Source: an uncultured Clostridia bacterium (GTDB lineage Bacteria; Bacillota; Clostridia; Oscillospirales; CAG-272). Taken from it: a stretch of 19,443 bases of DNA. Positions within the stretch are counted from its first letter, which is position 1. Each line of letters begins with the position of its first letter. The notes under the pieces are model-generated. The model was given only the letters and a program-made list of their open reading frames with translations. It did no database searches and was not told the origin of the DNA. This document shows, in pieces, positions 13,924 to 19,443 of the stretch. The translations under genes and the position numbers were made by a program. The DNA lies in the NCBI GenBank assembly GCA_945949385.1, contig CAMFEL010000019.1:1-19443 (forward strand). The letters are read 5' to 3'.

Positions 13924-13925
13924 TT

Positions 13926-14144
13926 ATGCCAAAAGATGACGTAATCGAATTTGAGGGTACCGTCGTTGAGGCACTGCCTAACGCAACCTTCAAGGTAAAG
14001 CTTCCCAACGATATGATAGTAACCGCTCATATTTCAGGAAAGCTGAGAATGAATTATATCAAGATCCTGCCCGGCGATAAGGTTACGGTGGAGGTTTCCA
14101 TCTATGACCCCACAAAGGGACGGATCACATGGCGTACCAAATAA
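13926..14144 (+). CDS. infA: Translation initiation factor IF-1
   Basis: IF-1 occupies the A site of the 30S during initiation. The product has 72 residues, the standard length, forming an S1-type OB-fold. It reads MPKDDVIEFEGTVVEALPNA, then FKVKLPNDMIVTAHISGKLRMNYIKILPGDKV and ends YDPTKGRITWR. It starts 2 bp after the KOW gene. No good Shine-Dalgarno is visible, only a weak AAAGG, so coupling to the upstream gene may matter. Confidence 0.97.
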   Translation: MPKDDVIEFEGTVVEALPNATFKVKLPNDMIVTAHISGKLRMNYIKILPGDKVTVEVSIYDPTKGRITWRTK

Positions 14145-14181
14145 GGGTACGGTAGATTTTAATTGAAAGGTGGTTATTACT

Positions 14182-14295
14182 GTGAAAGTAAGGCCTTCCG
14201 TAAAGAAGATCTGCGAAAAGTGCAAGATCATCAAGAGACACGGCCACGTAATGGTCATCTGCGAAAACCCCAAGCATAAGCAGAGACAGGGCTGA
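14182..14295 (+). CDS. rpmJ: 50S ribosomal protein L36
   Basis: L36 is the smallest ribosomal protein, near the factor-binding region of 23S rRNA. The product has 37 residues, starting KVRPSVKKICEKCK and ending ENPKHKQRQG. It is the zinc form, with Cys11, Cys14, Cys27 and His32 all present. The start is GTG at 14182, with AAAGGTGG at 14166-14173 placed 8 nt upstream. It lies in its usual position between infA and rpsM. Confidence 0.97.
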   Translation: MKVRPSVKKICEKCKIIKRHGHVMVICENPKHKQRQG

Positions 14296-14348
14296 CAGGG
14301 CTTATAACCCGGAAAAACAAAAATACCCGAAAGAGGTGAAATTAGCAA

Positions 14349-14717
14349 ATGGCTCGTATATCAGGTGTTGATATTCCGAATCAGAAGCGCGTAGAGATTG
14401 CTCTTACCTATATCTACGGTATCGGTCTGAAGAGCTCCAAGGACATCCTTGCAAAGACCGGCATCGACCCCGATAAGCGCGCGAAGGATCTCACAGAGGA
14501 CGAGATCGCAAAGCTTCGTGACGAGATTGAAAACAACTACACGGTTGAAGGTGAGCTGCGCCGCGAGGTCGCAATGAACATCAAGAGACTTGTAGAGATC
14601 AACTGCTATCGCGGTATCAGACACAGAAAGGGTCTTCCCGTACGCGGACAGCGTACCAAGACCAACGCGAGAACCAGAAAGGGACCCGCGAAGACCATAG
14701 CAAATAAGAAGAAGTAA
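14349..14717 (+). CDS. rpsM: 30S ribosomal protein S13
   Basis: S13 is in the 30S head and contacts P-site tRNA and the 50S. The product has 122 residues. The opening ARISGVDIPNQKRVEIALTYIYGIG and the C-terminal signature YRGIRHRKGLPVRGQRTKTNARTRKGP are intact, as is the basic tail. An AGAGGTG precedes the ATG. Fifty-three bases separate it from rpmJ, with no strong hairpin there, so the alpha section has no obvious own leader of the enterobacterial pseudoknot kind. Confidence 0.97.
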   Translation: MARISGVDIPNQKRVEIALTYIYGIGLKSSKDILAKTGIDPDKRAKDLTEDEIAKLRDEIENNYTVEGELRREVAMNIKRLVEINCYRGIRHRKGLPVRGQRTKTNARTRKGPAKTIANKKK

Positions 14718-14734
14718 AGGAGGAGCAGAGAAAA

Positions 14735-15127
14735 ATGGCAAACGTAAAGAAAACGACCAAGAAGCGCCGCGAACGTAAAAACGTGGAAAGCGGAGCAGCA
14801 CATATCCGCTCCAGCTTTAACAACACCATCGTCACCATAACCGACCTCCAGGGCAACGCAATTTCCTGGGCGTCTGCAGGTGAAATGGGCTTCAAGGGCT
14901 CAAGAAAGTCCACTCCCTATGCCGCTCAGACGGCAGCGGAGACCGCGGCTAAGATCGCAATGGAGCATGGCATGAAGACCGTTGAGGTATATGTAAAGGG
15001 TCCCGGAACGGGCAGAGAAGCAGCTATCCGCGCTCTCCAGACCACCGGCCTGAATATTACCCTTATCAAGGACGTTACTCCTATCCCTCATAACGGCTGC
15101 CGCCCTCCCAAGCGTCGCCGCGTATAA
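14735..15127 (+). CDS. rpsK: 30S ribosomal protein S11
   Basis: S11 is on the 30S platform beside the mRNA exit. The product has 130 residues. It includes HIRSSFNNTIVTITDLQGN, FKGSRKSTPYAAQTAAE, and the C-terminal signature GTGREAAIRALQTTGLNI followed by DVTPIPHNGCRPPKRRRV. AAGGAGG precedes the ATG. It sits 17 bp after rpsM and 22 bp before rpsD. Confidence 0.97.
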   Translation: MANVKKTTKKRRERKNVESGAAHIRSSFNNTIVTITDLQGNAISWASAGEMGFKGSRKSTPYAAQTAAETAAKIAMEHGMKTVEVYVKGPGTGREAAIRALQTTGLNITLIKDVTPIPHNGCRPPKRRRV

Positions 15128-15149
15128 TCAGTAAGGAGGATAAAAAGGT

Positions 15150-15776
15150 ATGGCAAGATATACTGGACCTTCCTGCAAGCTTTGCCGCAGAGAAGGAAAG
15201 AAGCTTTTCCTTAAAGGAGACCGCTGCCTGACAGATAAGTGTGCAGTTGCCCGCCGCGCAACCGTTCCCGGTCAGCACGGAGCAGGCCGCAAGTCCGTAA
15301 AGGAATACGGTCAGCACCTGAGAGAAAAGCAGACTGCACGCCGTTACTACGGTGTTCAGGAAAAGCAGTTTAAGAAATACTATGTAGCAGCCGACAGCCA
15401 GGAAGGCATCGCAGGTGAAAACCTTCTGTCTCTGCTTGAGCGCCGCTTCGATAACGTAGTATACAGAATGGGTATGGCTTCCAGCCGTAAGGAAGCGAGA
15501 CAGCTTGTCCGTCACGCACACTTTACCCTTAACGGCAAAAAGGCTGACATTCCCTCTATCATCCTCAAGGTCGGCGATGTTGTTGCTCTGAAAGAGAAGA
15601 GCCGTTCTTCCGAAAAGCTCAAGGAGCTTATGGAGAACATGGCATCCGTCAACGCTCCCAAGTGGCTTGAGGTAAATGCTGACGCTGCAAGCGCTAAGGT
15701 CATCGCTGTTCCTTCCCGTGAGGATGTAGACTTTGACTTCAACGAGCAGCTCATCATCGAGTTTTACTCTAAGTAA
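15150..15776 (+). CDS. rpsD: 30S ribosomal protein S4 (zinc form)
   Basis: S4 initiates 30S assembly and affects decoding accuracy. The product has 208 residues. The N-terminal domain carries the zinc cysteines Cys9, Cys12, Cys26 and Cys31 (CKLC...CLTDKC), and the S4 RNA-binding domain is at about residues 97-160, with LERRFDNVVYRMGMASSRKEARQLVRH. In Bacillus rpsD is alone elsewhere; here it stays between rpsK and rpoA, as in most bacteria. AAGGAGG precedes the start. A 144-bp structured spacer follows. Confidence 0.97.
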   Translation: MARYTGPSCKLCRREGKKLFLKGDRCLTDKCAVARRATVPGQHGAGRKSVKEYGQHLREKQTARRYYGVQEKQFKKYYVAADSQEGIAGENLLSLLERRFDNVVYRMGMASSRKEARQLVRHAHFTLNGKKADIPSIILKVGDVVALKEKSRSSEKLKELMENMASVNAPKWLEVNADAASAKVIAVPSREDVDFDFNEQLIIEFYSK

Positions 15777-15920
15777 TAACCTGCCTTGCGGCCGCCCACG
15801 GTCGGCTTAGCCGAGGAGTCAAGGCAGTCTCCCCATAACCGTGTATTACGCGCCGCAAAAGCGCCCCGTGCTCCGACGGAGCACACAGGGAAAAAATATG
15901 ATAATTAGGAGGTTGTTACA
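15777..15920 (+). promoter_or_regulatory. Structured rpsD-rpoA spacer (candidate RNA element)
   Basis: A 144-bp gap with two clear structures. CTGCCTTG/CAAGGCAG (15781-15788, 15820-15827) is a perfect 8-bp helix enclosing TCGGC-TTA-GCCGA (15802-15814). Then GTGCTCC-GAC-GGAGCAC (15868-15884) is a perfect 7-bp stem, flanked by CCC and GGG. The second is followed by AAAAAA, not T, so it is not a terminator for + strand transcription. The rpoA ribosome-binding site AGGAGG comes next. Such a spacer could attenuate, process or repress rpoA, or could be an inserted repeat; sequence alone does not decide. Confidence 0.5.
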
Positions 15921-16892
15921 ATGATCGAAATAGAAAAGCCCAATATAGTTACTCTTGACATCAGTGAAAAAGGCGACAAGGCCACCTTCGTTGTAGAGCC
16001 GCTGGAGAGAGGCTACGGCATTACTCTCGGCAACTCTCTGCGCAGAGTGCTGCTTTCCTCGCTGCCCGGCGTTGCGGTTACGAATATCAAAATCGACGGA
16101 GTTCTTCACGAAATATCCACCATTGACGGCGTGAAGGAAGACGTTACCGAGATCGTGCTCAACGTTAAGGGTATCACCGCGAAGCTTCATTCCGTGGCGC
16201 TGAAGAATACCGTCATAGATGTAACGGGCCCCTGCACCGTCACCGCCGGTGACATCAAGCAGGATGCTGATATTGAGATTCTGAATCCCGAGCACGTTAT
16301 CGCAACGCTGGGCGAAGGTGTACGCTTCCACATGGAGCTGACCTTCCAGAAGGGCCGCGGTTACGTTTCTCAGGAGAGAAACAAGCAGATCTACGCTGAA
16401 GAAAATCAGGGTATGTCCGCACCCATCGGAACAATATTCACAGATTCGATCTACACTCCGGTGTACAATGTAAACTACAATGTCGAGAACACCCGCGTAG
16501 GCAACATTACGGATTTTGACAAGCTTACTATTGAGATCCTGACCAGCGGCACTATCTCGGCAAAAGAAGCGATTTCACTTGGAGCCAAGATACTCAACGA
16601 ACATCTCAACTTGTTCGTAGATCTCTCGGACGAGGCAAAGAACACTGAAATAATGGTGGAAAGTGTTGCAACCGTTAAGGAAAAAGTACTTGAGATGACC
16701 ATTGAGGAGCTTGACCTGTCCGTAAGAAGCTTCAACTGCTTGAAGCGTGCGGGCATTGATACGGTAGAAGATCTTGTAAGCCGCACCGAGGAAGAGATGA
16801 TAAGAGTCCGCAACCTCGGAAAGAAATCGCTGGAGGAAGTCATTGCTAAGCTTCATTCCCTCGGCCTTGAGCTGAAGAAGGAAGACGAGTAA
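15921..16892 (+). CDS. rpoA: DNA-directed RNA polymerase subunit alpha
   Basis: Alpha dimerises to nucleate the RNA polymerase core and contacts promoter UP elements and activators. The product has 323 residues. The N-terminal domain (to about 230) has the dimerisation segment ERGYGITLGNSLRRVLLSSLPG. After a linker, the C-terminal domain (from about 250) shows LSVRSFNCLKRAGIDTVEDL and NLGKKSLEEVIAKL, including the arginine used for DNA contact. AGGAGG precedes the ATG. Both domains are complete. Confidence 0.98.
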   Translation: MIEIEKPNIVTLDISEKGDKATFVVEPLERGYGITLGNSLRRVLLSSLPGVAVTNIKIDGVLHEISTIDGVKEDVTEIVLNVKGITAKLHSVALKNTVIDVTGPCTVTAGDIKQDADIEILNPEHVIATLGEGVRFHMELTFQKGRGYVSQERNKQIYAEENQGMSAPIGTIFTDSIYTPVYNVNYNVENTRVGNITDFDKLTIEILTSGTISAKEAISLGAKILNEHLNLFVDLSDEAKNTEIMVESVATVKEKVLEMTIEELDLSVRSFNCLKRAGIDTVEDLVSRTEEEMIRVRNLGKKSLEEVIAKLHSLGLELKKEDE

Positions 16893-16954
16893 CAGGATTT
16901 CCGCCCCGCCTCACATTGGTGAGGACAAAGTAATGCGAAAAGGAGGACATAACA

Positions 16955-17308
16955 ATGCCCGGAACAAGAAAGCTCGGCAGACCTACTGCGCACAGAAACG
17001 CCATGCTTCGCGGAATGGTGACCTATCTTCTTGAAAACGGCTCTATCGAAACCACTTTGAGCCGCGCAAAAGAGGTTCGCTCCATGGCCGAAAAGATGAT
17101 AACTCTCGGCAAGAAGAACACTCTTGCATCCCGCCGTCAGGCGCTTGCATACATCACCAAAGAGGAAGTGGTAACTAAGCTGTTCAGCACCATTGCCCCC
17201 GGTTACGCAGGCAGAAACGGCGGTTACACCAGAATTTACAAGCTCGGTCCCCGTCGCGGCGACGCGGCAGAGATGGCGCTTATCAAGCTGGTCGAGTCTG
17301 ACGACTGA
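16955..17308 (+). CDS. rplQ: 50S ribosomal protein L17
   Basis: L17 is near the peptide tunnel exit of the 50S. The product has 117 residues, starting MPGTRKLGRPTAHRNAMLRGM and ending with YTRIYKLGPRRGDAAEMALIKLVE, both family standards. It is the last gene of the cluster and is followed by an intrinsic terminator. The 62-bp gap before it holds a small CCTCAC/GTGAGG hairpin (16909-16924). AAAGGAGG precedes the ATG. Confidence 0.97.
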   Translation: MPGTRKLGRPTAHRNAMLRGMVTYLLENGSIETTLSRAKEVRSMAEKMITLGKKNTLASRRQALAYITKEEVVTKLFSTIAPGYAGRNGGYTRIYKLGPRRGDAAEMALIKLVESDD

Positions 17309-17331
17309 CAAACGGTCTCAAAAGACAAAGG

Positions 17332-17359
17332 GCGCCGCGCAGAAATGCGCGGCGCTTTT
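17332..17359 (+). terminator. Intrinsic terminator of the ribosomal operon
   Basis: GCGCCGCGCA (17332-17341) pairs perfectly with TGCGCGGCGC (17346-17355) around a GAAA tetraloop, directly followed by TTTT. The site is 24 nt past the rplQ stop. The stem is very stable and the T-run, though short, is in the right place. Confidence 0.9.
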
Positions 17360-17370
17360 CATATGCTTAT

Positions 17371-17404
17371 AAAAACGGCGGACGGCGCATTTTGCGCCGT
17401 CCGC
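17371..17404 (-). terminator. Terminator of the convergent Na/Pi gene
   Basis: GCGGACGGCGCA (17378-17389) and TGCGCCGTCCGC (17393-17404) form a perfect 12-bp stem. On the minus strand it is followed by CGTTTTT (complement of 17371-17377), the form expected for terminating the leftward gene, whose stop codon is about 23 bp away. A weaker TTT on the + side means it may also stop any rightward readthrough. Confidence 0.88.
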
Positions 17405-17426
17405 TTTCTGCATATCATTATTTGAT

Positions 17427-19190
17427 TTACCTGACGCTGTTTTTTGGGGGAAGTGTATATTTATCCGCAAAAGCGCGGTATTTTTTCTGAAAGGCTTCAT
17501 CCTTTGAATTGCGCAGAGTTTCGTGAATATTAAGGTTGTGCATGGCGGTGTCGATAACGCAGCCTGCGATATTTGAACAGTGGTCTGCGCTCCTTTCAAG
17601 ATTTGTAAGAAGATCGGACCAGATAAATCCGACCTCGATACTGCAATCTCCCTGCTGCACGCGTCGTATATGTCTGTCTTTGAGGCGATCTCTCAGGTCG
17701 TCAACTACTTCCTCCAGAGGTTCAACTTCAGATGCGGCGACGGGGTCGTTATTTTCAAAAGCGGCAAGAGAACGCTCCAGTATTTCGGTGACGGCGCCGG
17801 CAATAACCGAGAATTCCTCTTTTGCCGCCTGGGAAAGTTTAAGTCCTTTTGAATGCAGTTCGGCTGCCGATTCGAGAATATTTACGCCGTGGTCTGCTAT
17901 TCTTTCAAAGTCGCCGATAACTTTAAGAAGTTCTGTCGCCTCCTCGCTGTCTGTACGGCTGAGCTGTCTTGCGCTGAGCTTTACAAGATAGGTGCCCAGC
18001 GCGTCCTCGTATTTATCGGTCGTTTCTTCGGTTCTGCGAATTTTTTCGTCAAGCTCCGTGGAGTATGATTCAATGGCGTGAAGGCTGTCCTTCAGTGCCA
18101 AGAGAGAATTCTCGCCCAGCTCGCATACTGCTTTACGGCACTGTTCCAGAGCCACGGGGGGAGTCGACAGAAGTCTTTCGTCAAGCTCGTTGGGTTTGCT
18201 GCTTTTTACTTCTCCCTTGTCGCGTATGACCTTTACCGCAATTTTTTCAAGCAGAGGAGCCATGGGCATAAGAATTATTACGCACAGGATATTGAAGGCG
18301 GTGTGCGATACGGCGATGCCGAAGCGGGTAGCCGTATCATCCAGAACGGCCGGTGCAAACAGAGCGCGGACGACTGCAAAGACGGAAAGAAGCACGGCAG
18401 AGCCGATAACATTAAAGGAAAGATGTACGAAAGCGGCGCGCTTTGCGTTCTTATTTGCGCCTACAGCCGACATAATGGCTGTAATGCAGGTGCCTATATT
18501 CTGACCCATAATAATGGGAATGGCGGCGCCGTAGGTTACCTGACCCGTAACGGCAAGCGCCTGAAGTATACCCACCGATGCTGAACTTGACTGTATCGCG
18601 GCGGTCAGCAGAGCGCCTGCAGCAAGGCCGAGAACGGGGTTTTTGAAGGCGATAAACAGGTTTCTGAATTCGGGCACATCCGCAAGTCCCGCTACGGCGC
18701 CGGACATAGTCTCCATGCCGAACATAAGAGCTGCAAAGCCCAGAAGTATCATTCCCGTATCTTTTCTCTTTGAGTTTTTACAGAACATATAGAAAATGAT
18801 GCCGATAAGCGCCAGTATAGGTGTAAAGGATGCGGGTTTCAGCATTCTTACCCATACACTGCTGCTGTCGATGCCGCCCAGGGACAAAAGCCAGCTTGTG
18901 ACTGTAGTACCCACATTTGCGCCCATGATGACATTTATTGCCTGCCGCAGGGTCATTATTCCGGAGTTTACAAAGCCTACCACCATTACCGTTGTTGCAG
19001 AGGAACTTTGAATTACGGCGGTAACACCGCAGCCGGTGAGAAATCCCGCGCCCCTGCTTGTGGTCATTCGTCCCAGCAGAGAACGCAGTCCGTTGCCGGC
19101 GCGTCTTTCCAGTGCCTGACCCATTATATTCATGCCGAACAGAAACAGGCACAGCCCGCCTATCATGGTTAGTATGTCGAAAATATCCAA
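17427..19190 (-). CDS. Na+/phosphate cotransporter with PhoU-like C-terminus
   Basis: A membrane protein of the Na/Pi cotransporter family (NptA/YjbB-like), expected to move phosphate with sodium. With the start chosen here the product has 587 residues. The first ~320 form about eight or nine hydrophobic segments holding the inverted-repeat signatures QSSSA at 61-65 and 200-204, with GANVGTT and GQNIGTC following. Residues about 340-570 are helical and contain the PhoU-type motifs GDFERIADHGVNI (427-439) and LERSADHCSNIAG (531-543). The start is TTG at 19190, since AGGAGG lies at 19202-19197, 6 nt upstream; the GTG at 19211 would put that site inside the gene. Direction of transport (uptake or efflux) cannot be told from sequence. 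Confidence 0.92.
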   Translation of the reverse strand: MDIFDILTMIGGLCLFLFGMNIMGQALERRAGNGLRSLLGRMTTSRGAGFLTGCGVTAVIQSSSATTVMVVGFVNSGIMTLRQAINVIMGANVGTTVTSWLLSLGGIDSSSVWVRMLKPASFTPILALIGIIFYMFCKNSKRKDTGMILLGFAALMFGMETMSGAVAGLADVPEFRNLFIAFKNPVLGLAAGALLTAAIQSSSASVGILQALAVTGQVTYGAAIPIIMGQNIGTCITAIMSAVGANKNAKRAAFVHLSFNVIGSAVLLSVFAVVRALFAPAVLDDTATRFGIAVSHTAFNILCVIILMPMAPLLEKIAVKVIRDKGEVKSSKPNELDERLLSTPPVALEQCRKAVCELGENSLLALKDSLHAIESYSTELDEKIRRTEETTDKYEDALGTYLVKLSARQLSRTDSEEATELLKVIGDFERIADHGVNILESAAELHSKGLKLSQAAKEEFSVIAGAVTEILERSLAAFENNDPVAASEVEPLEEVVDDLRDRLKDRHIRRVQQGDCSIEVGFIWSDLLTNLERSADHCSNIAGCVIDTAMHNLNIHETLRNSKDEAFQKKYRAFADKYTLPPKNSVR

Positions 19191-19261
19191 ATAATACCTC
19201 CTGTGCCGCACGCAGGCTATCCGCCGCGGCTCATATCACTCTTTCAAACTTATCCAACATA

Positions 19262-19316
19262 AATATACATTATCCGTGTAAAATGAAAAATCAAGGTTAT
19301 GTAAAATCCGTGTAAA
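19262..19316 (-). promoter_or_regulatory. Pho-box-like hexamer array and promoter
   Basis: On the minus strand, reading toward the cotransporter gene: TTTACA (19316-19311), TTTACA (19305-19300), TTGATT (19294-19289), TTTACA (19282-19277). Spacing is 11, 11 and 12 bp, one helical turn each. Gram-positive PhoP binds TT(A/T/C)ACA-like hexamers spaced this way, and the gene downstream carries Na/Pi transport and PhoU-like domains. A possible -10, TATATT, is at 19267-19262. The ATCCGTGTAAA block itself occurs twice (19272-19282, 19306-19316). The regulation is inferred. Confidence 0.55.
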
Positions 19317-19336
19317 GTAACATCACATCCCGTATC

Positions 19337-19435
19337 GCACGGGGTATATCGGTGCTCCGCCCCGTGCCCCGCAAAAGAATACGGGGCTCCGCCCCGAACC
19401 CCGCTTAGAACCTTTTTTGAGAAAAAGGTTCTAAG
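19337..19435 (+). repeat. Palindromic repeat cluster at right end
   Basis: Three inverted repeats in a row: GCACGGGG/CCCCGTGC (19337-19344, 19360-19367), CGGGGC-TCC-GCCCCG (19382-19396), and a perfect 14-bp stem CTTAGAACCTTTTT/AAAAAGGTTCTAAG (19404-19417, 19422-19435) with loop TGAG. The last two, in this order, mirror the element at 601-654 read on its minus strand. The GGGGTATAT-GCTCCGC sequence is also shared: 19341-19360 here (with CGGT inserted) and 674-689 at the left end. The last stem has a T-rich left arm and could act as a terminator in either direction. Confidence 0.7.
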
Positions 19436-19443
19436 GACTCCAA

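Noticed and set aside
15868..15895. Hairpin before rpoA as an intrinsic terminator
   Set aside because: The stem is followed by ACAGGG and then an A-run, not a T-run, on the + strand; it cannot be a standard rightward terminator.

Overview
The window holds an almost complete S10-spc-alpha ribosomal protein supercluster on the + strand (rpsJ at 1182 to the rplQ stop at 17308), followed by a convergent, minus-strand Na+/phosphate cotransporter gene (17427-19190). Gene order (rpsJ-rplC-rplD-rplW-rplB-rpsS-rplV-rpsC-rplP-rpmC-rpsQ-rplN-rplX-rplE-rpsN-rpsH-rplF-rplR-rpsE-rpmD-rplO-secY-adk-map-KOW gene-infA-rpmJ-rpsM-rpsK-rpsD-rpoA-rplQ), zinc-type S14, S4 and L36, strong AGGAGG ribosome-binding sites and a KOW gene between map and infA all point to a Gram-positive Clostridia genome. 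Oscillospiraceae/Ruminococcus-like is my best guess; the family assignment is inference.

Layout. 1-849: gene-free DNA with two diverged copies of a two-part direct repeat, a perfect 16-bp inverted repeat (183-224), and a double-hairpin palindromic element (601-654). 850-878: a good sigma-A promoter. About 885-1181: a ~300-nt, GC-rich, foldable leader ahead of rpsJ. 1182-17308: 32 tightly packed genes, many with stop/start overlaps. Four intervals break the packing and are rich in hairpins: rpsJ-rplC (189 bp), rpsN-rpsH (212 bp), rpsD-rpoA (144 bp) and, smaller, rplR-rpsE (78 bp). 17332-17404: two back-to-back intrinsic terminators separate the operon from the convergent gene. 17427-19190: Na/Pi cotransporter with a C-terminal PhoU-like region. 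19262-19316: its promoter region, with four TTTACA-like hexamers at 11-12 bp spacing that resemble Gram-positive Pho boxes. 19337-19435: palindromic repeats of the same family as 601-654, in opposite orientation.

How it works together. The operon co-produces about half of the ribosomal proteins, the secretion channel SecY, adenylate kinase, methionine aminopeptidase, initiation factor IF-1 and the RNA polymerase alpha subunit, linking ribosome assembly, protein maturation, export and transcription. The phosphate gene is a separate unit, apparently under phosphate-starvation control. The protein-coding content is ordinary. The less explained material is in the structured non-coding intervals, the palindromic repeats, the Arg/Asp/Gly-rich tail on S3, the altered zinc knuckle of Adk, and the Pho-box-like array.
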